Source: an uncultured Oscillibacter sp. (GTDB lineage: Bacteria; Bacillota; Clostridia; Oscillospirales; Oscillospiraceae). Taken from it: 64,000 nucleotides of DNA. Below are positions 1 through 8,112 of the stretch, in pieces (position 1 is the stretch's first letter; each line of letters opens with the position of its first letter). The translations under genes were made by a program, and so were the position numbers. The stretch spans positions 6,145 through 70,144 of the forward strand of contig CAJUJW010000003.1 in NCBI GenBank assembly GCA_910586735.1, read 5' to 3'. Below the pieces are notes generated by a model. The model was not told the DNA's origin and made no database searches. It saw only the letters and a program-made list of their open reading frames with translations.

Positions 1-12
1 GAGGAATCCCCC

Positions 13-1938
13 ATGCCTGAAATCCGGCAGCTCCCCTCCCACGTGGCGGACCTCATCGCCGCCGGGGAGGTGGTGGAGCGCCCCGCCAGCGTGGTGAAGG
101 AGCTGGTGGAAAACGCCGTGGACGCCGGGGCCACCGCCATCGTGGTGGAGCTCCGCCGGGGCGGCATGGGCCTCATCCGGGTCAGCGACAACGGCTGCGG
201 CATCGCCCCGGACCAGCTGCCCACGGCCTTTCTCCGCCACGCTACCAGCAAATTACGGGGACCCGAGGATCTGGGGAAAATCGGCACCCTGGGCTTCCGG
301 GGGGAGGCCCTGGCGGCCATCTCCGCCGTCAGCCGGGTGGAGATCCGCACCCGCCGGCGGGAGGACCCCGCCGGGTCGGCCCTCCGGCTGGAGGGCGGCG
401 TCCCCGGGGACGTGGAGGAGACCGGCGCGCCGGAGGGCACCACCATCCTGGTCCGGGACCTCTTCTACAACACCCCTGCCCGGCTGAAATTCATGAAGAA
501 GGACAGCGCCGAGACGGCGGCGGCCGCCGGGCTCATGCAGCACTTGGCCCTGTCCCACCCGGACATCTCCTTTAAGTTCCTCAAGGACGGCCAGGAGGCC
601 CTCCACACCCCCGGCGACGGGCGGCTGGACTCCGCCGTCTACGCGGCCCTGGGCCGGGACTTCGCCCGGACCCTCCTGCCCGTCAAGGGCGGCGGGGACG
701 GCGTGACCGTGTCCGGCTTCATCACCCAGCCCCTCCAGGGCCGGGGCTCCCGGTCCATGCAGACCTTTTTCGTCAACGGGCGCTTCATCAAGTCCCAGCT
801 GCTCACCGCCGCCCTGGAGGAGGGCTACCGGAACCAAATCATGAAGGGCCGCTTCCCCGGCTGTGTGCTGGCGGTGACGCTGCCCGTGACGGCGGTGGAC
901 GTGAACGTCCACCCCGCCAAGACCCAGGTAAAATTCGCCCAGGAGAAGGCCGTCTTCGACGCGGTGTACCACACCGTGCTGGACTGCCTGGAGGAAACCT
1001 CCGGGACGGTCCCGCCCCCGGCCAAGCCCGCAGGGGAGGCGTCCAATCCCCGAGGGGACTTCTTCCGCTCCATGGACGCCAAAACCTTCCGGGAGCAGTC
1101 CTCCGCCCCGCCCCCCAAGAGGGCTGAGGCCCGGCCCGTTTGGAACGTGGAGCAGCGGGGGCCCCGCCTGTCGGATATCGCGCCGCCCATGGGGAAGGAG
1201 CCTCTCCGCGCCCCCTTCCCGCCCCTGCGGCAGGACGCGCCCCCCTCCGTGATAAAATCCCCCGCCCAGGCAAGGCCGGAACCCCCCGCCCCTTCGGAAT
1301 CCCGCCCCGCCGTCCCGGCCATCCCTCAGAAAACGGCGGAGCTGCCGGGCCAGGAGGCTCTGACTCCCCCCGTCCCGGCCCCCTGGCGCGTCGCCGGGGA
1401 GGTACTGCGGACCTACATTGTCTGCGAGAGCGAGGAGGGCTGCGTTTACCTCATCGACAAGCACGCGGCCCACGAGCGGATCAACTTCGACCGCCTGAAA
1501 GCGGGTCTGGAGCCCCCCATGCGCCAGACTTTGCTGACCCCCGCCGCCGTGGACCTGGGCCGGGAGGAGGCGGCGCTCTTGCTGGAGAACCTGCCCCTTC
1601 TGGAGGACTTCGGCTTTTCCTGCGAGGACTTCGGCGGCGGGTCCGTGCTGGTCCGGGAGGTCCCGGCGGACCTGGACGCCGCCGATGTCACCGCCACCCT
1701 GGAGGAGATCGCCGGAAAACTCCGCCAGGGCCGCACCCCCGCCGAGCGGCGGGAGGGCCTGCTGCACACCATGGCCTGCAAGGCGGCCATCAAGGGCGGC
1801 TGGAAAAGCGGCCCGGAGGAGCTGCGGGCCTTAGCAGCGAAGGTCCAGAGCGGCGAGGTAAAATACTGCCCCCACGGCAGGCCCGTGGCGGTGAAGATCA
1901 CCAAGTACGAGCTTGAGAAGATGTTCAAGCGGGCATAG
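13..1938 (+). CDS. mutL: DNA mismatch repair protein MutL
   Basis: 641 aa, full length. MutL couples mismatch recognition by MutS to strand incision. The N-terminal GHKL ATPase is clear: ELVENAVDAGA (catalytic E33, N34), DNGCGI at about 59-64 and GFRGEA at about 94-99. A Pro-rich linker spans about 330-455. The C-terminal dimerisation/endonuclease domain carries a DKHAAHE motif near 482 and CPHGRP near 618. In nicking MutL proteins the first motif is normally DQHAxxExxxxE; here Q is K and the last E is D, so endonuclease activity is likely but not certain. GAGGAAT precedes the ATG. The upstream neighbour, often mutS, lies outside the window. Confidence 0.97.
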   Translation: MPEIRQLPSHVADLIAAGEVVERPASVVKELVENAVDAGATAIVVELRRGGMGLIRVSDNGCGIAPDQLPTAFLRHATSKLRGPEDLGKIGTLGFRGEALAAISAVSRVEIRTRRREDPAGSALRLEGGVPGDVEETGAPEGTTILVRDLFYNTPARLKFMKKDSAETAAAAGLMQHLALSHPDISFKFLKDGQEALHTPGDGRLDSAVYAALGRDFARTLLPVKGGGDGVTVSGFITQPLQGRGSRSMQTFFVNGRFIKSQLLTAALEEGYRNQIMKGRFPGCVLAVTLPVTAVDVNVHPAKTQVKFAQEKAVFDAVYHTVLDCLEETSGTVPPPAKPAGEASNPRGDFFRSMDAKTFREQSSAPPPKRAEARPVWNVEQRGPRLSDIAPPMGKEPLRAPFPPLRQDAPPSVIKSPAQARPEPPAPSESRPAVPAIPQKTAELPGQEALTPPVPAPWRVAGEVLRTYIVCESEEGCVYLIDKHAAHERINFDRLKAGLEPPMRQTLLTPAAVDLGREEAALLLENLPLLEDFGFSCEDFGGGSVLVREVPADLDAADVTATLEEIAGKLRQGRTPAERREGLLHTMACKAAIKGGWKSGPEELRALAAKVQSGEVKYCPHGRPVAVKITKYELEKMFKRA

Positions 1939-1951
1939 ACAGGAGGACGGC

Positions 1952-2149
1952 ATGGCAAAGAAGAAAGGAAGATTCCTGATTCAGGATGTTTCCGGCAGCA
2001 GTATGTTTTCCAACACGATTATTTTAGTGGATCGGGAGACAGGGGTAAACTACCTGTTCTTTCAATCCGCCAACGCCGGCGGCCTGACGCCCCTGCTGGA
2101 CCGGGAGGGGAAGCCCGTTGTCACCTCGGTCACAGACTTGGAGGACTGA
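1952..2149 (+). CDS. Small DUF6440-like protein
   Basis: 65 aa. An ATG preceded by AGGAGG is chosen; the frame is open further upstream into mutL but without a ribosome site. The sequence GRFLIQDVSGSSMFSNTI and the phrase GVNYLFFQSANAGGLTPLLD fit a short beta-rich protein family I remember as DUF6440. Function unknown. It lies 13 bp after mutL, and its stop is one base before the miaA GTG, so it is probably cotranscribed and coupled with both. No signal peptide or membrane segment. Confidence 0.75.
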   Translation: MAKKKGRFLIQDVSGSSMFSNTIILVDRETGVNYLFFQSANAGGLTPLLDREGKPVVTSVTDLED

Positions 2150-2150
2150 C

Positions 2151-3095
2151 GTGGCCCCGAAGATCGTCTGCGTCGCGGGCCCCACGGCCTGCGGCAAGAC
2201 CACCCTGGGGGTGCTCCTGGCGAAGCGGTACGGCGGCGAGGTGGTCTCCGCCGACTCCATGCAGATCTACCGCGGCCTCACCATCGGCGCCGCCGCCCCC
2301 ACCGAAGACGAGATGGACGGCGTGCCCCACCATATGATCGCCGTGGCGGACCCGGAGGAGCAGTGGTCCGCCGCCCGGTACGCCCAGGCGGCCATCCCCG
2401 TCATCGACGGCATCCTCCGCAGGGGGAAGCTGCCCATCCTGGTGGGGGGCACGGGCCTCTGGATGGACGCGGCTGTCCGGGGCCACGGCTTCGCGGCGGG
2501 CAGCGCCGGGGGGCGCGTGCGAAAGGAGCTGGAGGCCCGCCTGGCGGCGGAGGGCATCGCCCCCCTGCTGGCGGAACTCCGGGAAGTGGACCCGGCGGCG
2601 GCGGAACGTCTCCACCCCGCCGACGAAAAGCGCGTCCTCCGGGCCCTGGAGGTCTGGCGGGAGACAGGGAAGACCATCACCGCCCACAATGAGGAGACGA
2701 AAGCCCTGCCCCCCCGGTACGACGCCGTGTGGATCGGCCTCCGGTTCGCTGACCGGGAGGACATGAAGGCGCTCATCGACAAGCGGGTGGACCGCATGGC
2801 GGAGGAGGGCCTCCTGGAAGAGGTCCGGGCCCTTTTAAGCCGGGGCCTCCCCCGGAACGCCACGGCCCTCCAGGCCATCGGCTACAAGGAGTTCCTGGGG
2901 GTCCTGGAGGGGACGAGGACGGAGGCGGAGGCCCTGGAGGAGGTGAAGCTCCGCTCCCGGCAGTACGCCAAGCGGCAGCTGACCTGGCTGCGGCGGAATC
3001 CGGCCATCCACTGGATCATCTGGGAAAAAGACAGAAATTTTGCCCATGCCCTACAGCGTTCGACGGAAATTCTCTCCGCCGCGGGGGTATGCTAG
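2151..3095 (+). CDS. miaA: tRNA dimethylallyltransferase MiaA
   Basis: 314 aa from a GTG preceded by GGAGGA; an upstream in-frame ATG overlaps the previous gene and has no ribosome site. MiaA transfers dimethylallyl to A37 of tRNAs reading UNN codons. Seen: P-loop GPTACGKT near residues 9-16, SADSMQIYRG near 37-46, and GGTGLWMDA near 99-107. The tRNA-binding insert and the C-terminal RQYAKRQLTWLRRN motif are present. Length matches the family (about 300-320 aa). It stands in the familiar mutL-miaA-hfq order. Confidence 0.96.
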   Translation: MAPKIVCVAGPTACGKTTLGVLLAKRYGGEVVSADSMQIYRGLTIGAAAPTEDEMDGVPHHMIAVADPEEQWSAARYAQAAIPVIDGILRRGKLPILVGGTGLWMDAAVRGHGFAAGSAGGRVRKELEARLAAEGIAPLLAELREVDPAAAERLHPADEKRVLRALEVWRETGKTITAHNEETKALPPRYDAVWIGLRFADREDMKALIDKRVDRMAEEGLLEEVRALLSRGLPRNATALQAIGYKEFLGVLEGTRTEAEALEEVKLRSRQYAKRQLTWLRRNPAIHWIIWEKDRNFAHALQRSTEILSAAGVC

Positions 3096-3201
3096 AAATT
3101 GGAAAAACGAGTCCCCCGGTTACTCCGGGGAGCCGCCGTTTTGCCGGACAACCAAAGGGCGCCTCTCAAGGCGCGAGACATGAGAAAAAGGAGCGGACAA
3201 C

Positions 3202-3429
3202 ATGCAGAACAAACAGAACCTACAGGACCTCTTCCTCCTCCGGGCCAAGCGGGACCGGGTGCCCGTCACCATGTTCCTGATGAACGGGTTTCAGATGCGG
3301 GGGACCATCACCGGCTTCGACCCCTTTGTGGTCGTTCTGGACAGCGAGGGGCGGCAGCAGGTGATCTACAAGCACGCCATTTCCACCATCGCCCCCACCC
3401 GGCCGGTCTCCCTGGCCGAGGAGGAGTGA
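3202..3429 (+). CDS. hfq: RNA chaperone Hfq
   Basis: 75 aa. Sm1 and Sm2 motifs are complete: conserved Q8 in NLQDLFL, the Sm1 phrase VTMFLMNGFQMRGTITGFD, and YKHAIST at about 56-62, the Hfq signature of the proximal RNA-binding face. The protein forms a hexamer that pairs small RNAs with mRNAs. Short acidic tail (AEEE), typical of Gram-positive Hfq. The 106 bp after miaA hold a weak GC-rich hairpin near 3114-3131 and no obvious promoter. Confidence 0.97.
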   Translation: MQNKQNLQDLFLLRAKRDRVPVTMFLMNGFQMRGTITGFDPFVVVLDSEGRQQVIYKHAISTIAPTRPVSLAEEE

Positions 3430-3469
3430 GAAGCCCGCCTAGGAGGCGGAAAGGGATACATAGAAAGCC

Positions 3470-4771
3470 ATGAAAAAGAAAACAACCGGCCTGGGCGCCA
3501 GGCTGCTGATGGCCGCCCTGTTCCTGGGGGTGACGGCCTACTTCGGCATTCAGGCGTTCCAGTTTCTGGACGACCCCCTGAGCCTCACCCTGGCCTATCA
3601 ATACGAGGTGGAGCGGACCCAGGACCTGACGGGCTTTCTGATCCGGGAGGAGCGGGTGCTGCCCGACGAGGGCGGCGGCCTCCTCCGGATTCAGCGGGCC
3701 GAGGGCGAGCGGGTGGCCGCCGGGGGAATCGTGGCCTCGGTCTACGCGGACCAGGCTTCCCTGGACCGGCAGGCGGAGATCGACAGCCTGGAGAGCCGGG
3801 TGGAGCAGCTCCAGTACGCCCAGGACCTGGCCCTGGCGGCGGAGACCACCCGGAAGCTGGACGCCCAGATCACCCAGAATCTCCTGGAGTACCGCCGCTT
3901 CCTGACGGCGGACAGGCTCTATGACGCGGAGAGCACCGCCCTGGAGCTGCGGGCCATGGTCCTCAAGCGGGACTACAGCGACACGGGAAACGGGGACATC
4001 TCCCTCCAGCTCCAGGAGCTGGGGGCCCAGCTCTTGGCCCTCCGGTCCCAGTCCGAGGGCACCGTCCGCCGTATCACCGCCCCGGAGGCGGGGCTGTACT
4101 CCTCGGAGGTGGACGGCTTTGAGTCCGTGCTGACCCCGGACCTGGTGGAGGACCTGACGCCCTCCGGCCTCTCCGCCCTGCGGGCGGACCCCTCCGCCGT
4201 CTCCCAGGTGGGGAAGCTGGTGCTGGGGGACGAGTGGTACTACGCCGCCGTCATGTCCGCTGAGGACGCCGCGGCCCTGCTCCAGCGGCAGGAGGAGCTG
4301 AGACGGGCCGGGGACAGCCTGTACCTCCGCTTTTCCAAGGGGGTGGACCGGGACCTGCCGGTGACTCTCCGGTTCACCGGCCCCCGGGAGAACGGGCAGG
4401 TGGTGGCCGTCTTCTGGGGGAACGCCTACCTCCGGGAGCTGACCCTCCTGCGCCAGCAGCGCTCCCAGGTCATCACGGACACCATCAGCGGCATCCGGGT
4501 GCCAAAGGAGTGCCTCCGGGCGGAAAAGGCGTACCTGGACGAGAACGGCCAGAGCGCCACCCAGGAGGCCATCGGCATCTACTGCCTGGTGGGCCGGGAG
4601 GCCCGGTTCAAGCCGGTGCAGGTGGTCCACAGCGCCGAGAGCTTCGTCCTGGTCACCCCCGCGCCGGAGCTGAACCCGGAGGTGGCCGGGGACGCCAAGC
4701 GGATCATCCGCCCCGGGGAACAGGTGGTGGTCTCCGCCCGCGGCCTCTTCGACGGGAAGGTGCTCACGTAG
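3470..4771 (+). CDS. HlyD-like membrane-anchored adaptor protein
   Basis: 433 aa. One N-terminal transmembrane segment (about residues 11-28), then a lipoyl-like half motif (GERVAAGGIVASVYAD near 79-94), a charged helical stretch (about 100-150) and beta-rich C-terminal domains with a repeated E-Q-V-V-V pattern. This is the architecture of HlyD/RND membrane-fusion proteins. No ABC or RND partner is adjacent; instead it precedes yggS-sepF-divIVA, so a division or envelope role is possible but inferred. SD AGGAGG lies unusually far (about 20 bp) upstream of the ATG, with AAAGCC between. Confidence 0.7.
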   Translation: MKKKTTGLGARLLMAALFLGVTAYFGIQAFQFLDDPLSLTLAYQYEVERTQDLTGFLIREERVLPDEGGGLLRIQRAEGERVAAGGIVASVYADQASLDRQAEIDSLESRVEQLQYAQDLALAAETTRKLDAQITQNLLEYRRFLTADRLYDAESTALELRAMVLKRDYSDTGNGDISLQLQELGAQLLALRSQSEGTVRRITAPEAGLYSSEVDGFESVLTPDLVEDLTPSGLSALRADPSAVSQVGKLVLGDEWYYAAVMSAEDAAALLQRQEELRRAGDSLYLRFSKGVDRDLPVTLRFTGPRENGQVVAVFWGNAYLRELTLLRQQRSQVITDTISGIRVPKECLRAEKAYLDENGQSATQEAIGIYCLVGREARFKPVQVVHSAESFVLVTPAPELNPEVAGDAKRIIRPGEQVVVSARGLFDGKVLT

Positions 4772-4866
4772 GGGCCGCTTCCCAAAGCCGCCGCAATTCC
4801 AAGAGAACGGGACAGAGCCCTGCCCCTACAACAATCCATAATCCATAAAGAAAGAAGGACGCATCC

Positions 4867-5559
4867 ATGTCTATCGCGGAAAACATCGCCCAGGTCCGGG
4901 CCAGCATCGCCGCCGCCGCCAGGGAGGCGGGGCGGGCCCCCTCTGAAATCACCCTGGTGGGGGCCAGCAAGATGAATGACGCCGCCGCCTGCCGGGAGGC
5001 CATCGCCGCCGGTATCGACGCCCTGGGGGAGAACCGGGTCCAGGAGATGACGGCCAAGCTGGAGGAAAACGCCTACGACGGCGCGCCCCTCCACTTCATC
5101 GGCCACCTCCAGCGGAACAAGGTGAAGCAGGTGGTGGGGAAGGTCTCCCTGATTCAGTCCGCCGGGTCCCTGGAGCTGCTGGAGGAGATTGAGAAGACCG
5201 CCGGGAAGCTGGACATTGTGCAGGACATTCTGCTGGAGGTGAACATCGGCCGGGAGGAGGCCAAGAGCGGCTTCCTGCCCGAGGCCCTGCTCTCCGGGGC
5301 GGAAACGGCCCTGGAAAAGCCCCATATCCGGGTGCTGGGCGTGATGACAATTCCCCCCGCCGACGCGGACCGGGAGGCCAACCTCCAATATTTTGACAAA
5401 GTTCGGGCGCTTTTTATTGACATGAGCGAGAAATTGTTTCATAATAAACTCCAGGTTCTGTCAATGGGCATGAGCGGCGATTACGAGGACGCCGTCCGCG
5501 CCGGGGCAACCATGGTCCGGGTGGGCACCGCCATCTTCGGCAGCCGCCATTACACATAA
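4867..5559 (+). CDS. yggS: PLP homeostasis protein YggS/YlmE
   Basis: 230 aa, the usual length. Alanine-racemase-like barrel that binds pyridoxal phosphate without known catalysis. Lys35 in LVGASKMNDA is the Schiff-base lysine. GENRVQE, HFIGHLQRNKVK and the C-terminal LSMGMSGDYEDAVRAGATMVRVGTAIFG family motifs are all readable (last one split by eye). It sits 30 bp before sepF, the standard Gram-positive ylmE-ylmF order. Confidence 0.95.
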   Translation: MSIAENIAQVRASIAAAAREAGRAPSEITLVGASKMNDAAACREAIAAGIDALGENRVQEMTAKLEENAYDGAPLHFIGHLQRNKVKQVVGKVSLIQSAGSLELLEEIEKTAGKLDIVQDILLEVNIGREEAKSGFLPEALLSGAETALEKPHIRVLGVMTIPPADADREANLQYFDKVRALFIDMSEKLFHNKLQVLSMGMSGDYEDAVRAGATMVRVGTAIFGSRHYT

Positions 5560-5589
5560 GATCATCAAGATCAACACGGAGGTACGCGT

Positions 5590-6027
5590 ATGAGCATCCT
5601 GGAGGAACTGAAAAAACTGACCCATCCCTATGAGGATGAGGACGACGATCCCGCCGGCTTCGAGGACGAGCTGGAGGAGCGGGACATGTTTGAGGACCGC
5701 CGGTCCCGCACGGACGACCGGCGGAACAAGGTGGTCAACATCCACGCCACCACCCAATTGAAGGTCATCCTGGTGAAGCCCGAGCGGTTTGAGAACGCCT
5801 CGGAAATCGCCGACCAGCTGAAGGACAAGCGGACCGTGGTGCTGAACCTGGAGTCCACCAACAAGGACGTGGCCCGGCGGCTGATCGACTTCCTGTCCGG
5901 CGTGGCCTACGCCGGGGAGGGCAAAATCAAAAAAGTGGCGGCCAACACCTACATCATCACGCCCTACCATGTGGACATCGAGGGCGACCTGATCGACGAG
6001 CTGGAAAACAACGGACTCTATTTCTAA
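5590..6027 (+). CDS. sepF: Cell division protein SepF
   Basis: 145 aa. An N-terminal amphipathic membrane-binding helix (MSILEELKKL) is followed by an acidic, disordered linker (about 14-45) and the globular SepF domain (about 47-135) with VVLNLE and RRLIDFLSGVAYA. SepF tethers FtsZ to the membrane and helps assemble the septal ring. The SD GGAGG lies 6 bp before the ATG. Neighbours yggS and a DivIVA-like gene support the call. Confidence 0.95.
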   Translation: MSILEELKKLTHPYEDEDDDPAGFEDELEERDMFEDRRSRTDDRRNKVVNIHATTQLKVILVKPERFENASEIADQLKDKRTVVLNLESTNKDVARRLIDFLSGVAYAGEGKIKKVAANTYIITPYHVDIEGDLIDELENNGLYF

Positions 6028-6063
6028 GAAACATTTGGACTTGCGCGCTGGGGAGGATATGCT

Positions 6064-6960
6064 ATGCTGACACCGCAGGAGGTTTCCGCCCGCTCTTTCA
6101 CCAAGACCATGATGGGCGGGTACAACATGACCATGGTGGACGAGTTTCTGGACGAGCTCACCGAAGACTACACGTCCCTTTACAAAGAAAACACCTCTCT
6201 GAAAGCCAAGATGAAGGTGCTGGTGGAGAAGGTGGAGGAGTACCGGGCCACGGAGGAGTCCATGCGGGCCACCCTCCTCACCGCCCAGCGGATGGCGGAC
6301 TCCATCATCAAGGAGGCCGAGGAAAAGCGGGACGCCATCCTCCGGGAGGCGGACGCCTCCGCCCAGGAGAAGCTGGATAGCTTCCGCAAAGAGGCCGAGC
6401 AGTACGGCAAGCGCCTCCAGCAGGGGCAGGAGGAGATTCAGCGCTTCGTGGCCGAGACCCGGGCCCTGTGCGAGAAGGAGCTGAAATTCCTGGACGAGTT
6501 CCCCACCCTCCCGGTGGAGGCTGGGGAACCGGCGGACGCCGGCGTGGTGGAGGAGATCGAGGAGAAGGTCCTGGCCGCGGCAGAGGCCGCCGCCCCCGCT
6601 CCCGAGCCCCCCGTACCGGAGGCCGCGCCGGAACCCGTGGAGGAGGTCCTCCGGGTCCTGGTGGCCGGGCCCCAGGCCGCCCAGGCGGCTCAGCCCGCGC
6701 CCGCCGCGCCGGTCCAGAGAACCGCGCGGCCTGCGGCCGCGCCTGTTACGCCCGCTGCCCCTGCCGCACCTGTTACGCCCGCCGCGCCGGTTTCTCCCGC
6801 CCCCAGCTCCGTACACACCGCCCCCACGCCCTCGGCGGAGAAGCTGCTGGACAGCCTGGCCGCCGCAGCGGAGCTGCCGGAGGAGGACCTGACCGCCACC
6901 CGGCGTGTGAACATCAACGAGCTGAAATTCGGCCCCAATTACAGAAGCGACGCGGACTGA
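6064..6960 (+). CDS. divIVA: DivIVA-domain protein
   Basis: 298 aa. The first 140 residues are DivIVA-like: LTPQEVSARSF, GYNMTMVDEFLDEL, then a long coiled coil (about 35-140) rich in E, K and Q. Such proteins sense negative membrane curvature at septum and poles. A disordered Ala/Pro-rich linker (about 170-265) with AAPVTPAAP-type repeats precedes a conserved-looking tail, VNINELKFGPNYRSDAD. The long linker is more than B. subtilis DivIVA has. The last gene of the yggS-sepF group; TGATAAGGAG links it to the HAD gene. Confidence 0.88.
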   Translation: MLTPQEVSARSFTKTMMGGYNMTMVDEFLDELTEDYTSLYKENTSLKAKMKVLVEKVEEYRATEESMRATLLTAQRMADSIIKEAEEKRDAILREADASAQEKLDSFRKEAEQYGKRLQQGQEEIQRFVAETRALCEKELKFLDEFPTLPVEAGEPADAGVVEEIEEKVLAAAEAAAPAPEPPVPEAAPEPVEEVLRVLVAGPQAAQAAQPAPAAPVQRTARPAAAPVTPAAPAAPVTPAAPVSPAPSSVHTAPTPSAEKLLDSLAAAAELPEEDLTATRRVNINELKFGPNYRSDAD

Positions 6961-6977
6961 TAAGGAGAGTGAGGCCC

Positions 6978-7859
6978 ATGACCGGCCAGCGGCCCATCAT
7001 CGCCTTTCTTTACGACTTCGACAAGACCCTCTGCACCACGGACATGCAGAACTACGCTTTCATTCCAAGCCTTGGCATGACCCCGGCGGACTTCTGGGCG
7101 GAGGCCAACGGCTTCGGGAGGCAGAACCGCATTGACGGCATCCTGGCCTATATGTACATCATGCTCCGGGAGGCGGAACGGCGAAACCGCCCCTTCACCC
7201 GGGAGGACCTGGTGGAGAAGGGCCGGGGGATCGAGCTCTTTCCGGGGGTGGAGGGCTGGTTCGGCCGGGTCAACGCCTTCGGGGAGACCCAGGGGGTCCG
7301 GGTGGAGCACTACGTGATTTCCTCCGGCCTCCGGGAGATCATCGAGGGGTCCTCCATCAGCCGGGAGTTCAAGGAGATTTACGCCAGCGAGTTTTACTAC
7401 GACCCGGCGGGCCGCCCGGCATGGCCCAAGCTGGCGGTGAACTTTACGGCCAAGACACAGTTTGTCTACCGGATCAACAAGGGGGTCCTGGATGTCTCCG
7501 ACGACAAGACCCTCAATGACTCCATGCCCGACGACAGCAAGCGGGTGCCCTTCCCCAACATGATCTACATGGGGGACGGGCTCTCGGACGTGCCCTGTAT
7601 GAAGATGATGCGGGCCTACGGCGGGCAGGCTATCGCGGTCTACCAGTCCGGCAACCGGGCCGGGGTGGAGGAGCTGCTGGCCAAGCGGCGGGTGGACTTC
7701 ATCTTCCCGGCGGACTACCGGGAGGGCACGGGGCTGGACACGACGGTGAAGGACATCATCCGCAAAATCGCCGTGGCCGACCGGCTGTGGGGGGAGAACC
7801 ACCGGCAGCTGAGGCATTTGGGGGAGGATGTCCTTCCCGACCAGGTGGAGTTGTTTTGA
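6978..7859 (+). CDS. HAD-family hydrolase
   Basis: 293 aa from an ATG preceded by AAGGAGAGTGAGG; the frame is open upstream inside divIVA but that part is shadow. Motif I is DFDKTL (nucleophile D13, acid D15); motif IV is GDGLSDVPCMKMM near 198. The long cap region and the VISSGLREIIEG phrase (motif II Ser) resemble phosphoserine-phosphatase-like HADs. Substrate unknown. It is followed by a strong terminator, closing this transcription unit. Confidence 0.85.
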   Translation: MTGQRPIIAFLYDFDKTLCTTDMQNYAFIPSLGMTPADFWAEANGFGRQNRIDGILAYMYIMLREAERRNRPFTREDLVEKGRGIELFPGVEGWFGRVNAFGETQGVRVEHYVISSGLREIIEGSSISREFKEIYASEFYYDPAGRPAWPKLAVNFTAKTQFVYRINKGVLDVSDDKTLNDSMPDDSKRVPFPNMIYMGDGLSDVPCMKMMRAYGGQAIAVYQSGNRAGVEELLAKRRVDFIFPADYREGTGLDTTVKDIIRKIAVADRLWGENHRQLRHLGEDVLPDQVELF

Positions 7860-7888
7860 AAGTCCCCCCGCGAGGGGAGACTTTTTTT
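7859..7888 (+). terminator. Rho-independent terminator after HAD gene
   Basis: AGTCCCCCC / GGGGAGACT arms (one mismatch) around CGCGA, then seven T. It starts at the HAD stop codon. Confidence 0.85.
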
Positions 7889-7897
7889 CGGCCCTTG

Positions 7898-8018
7898 CGG
7901 GCGGGGGTTTTGGTAGTTGTCGAATCGGCTTTCTCCTCTTTTTGCTGCCGCTCACCTGGCGCTGGCGGGGCTGGTGCGCCTACCGCCTTCTATCGGCAGA
8001 CCTCTGTAGGGGCGGCAC
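7898..8018 (+). repeat. Partial copy of the long intergenic repeat
   Basis: From GCGGGCGGGGGTTTTGG to GTAGGGGCGGC this stretch matches 22107-22236 with scattered changes (GTTGTCGA, CTCCTCTTTT, GCTGCCGCT, GGTGCGCCTACCGC, TATCGGCAGA). It represents the distal end of the long element. The right arm of the final palindrome is missing. The rest of the 7.9-8.1 kb gap holds only two terminators. Confidence 0.75.
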
Positions 8019-8074
8019 GTTTCTCCTTTTACCCCCAGCCTAGCCGGGGGTTGTCCTTGGTACTGCCAACACAA

Positions 8075-8106
8075 AGCCCGGCGGCCTAAGCCGCCGGGCT
8101 CTTTTT
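8075..8106. terminator. Bidirectional terminator between HAD gene and asnS
   Basis: Perfect 11-bp arms AGCCCGGCGGC / GCCGCCGGGCT with a CTAA loop, five T after it on the plus strand and TTTGTG on the minus strand. It probably ends asnS on the minus strand. Confidence 0.9.
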
Positions 8107-8112
8107 GAATTC

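Noticed and set aside
253..1767. 504-codon minus-strand frame opposite mutL
   Set aside because: Low-complexity GC shadow of a gene with complete MutL motifs.
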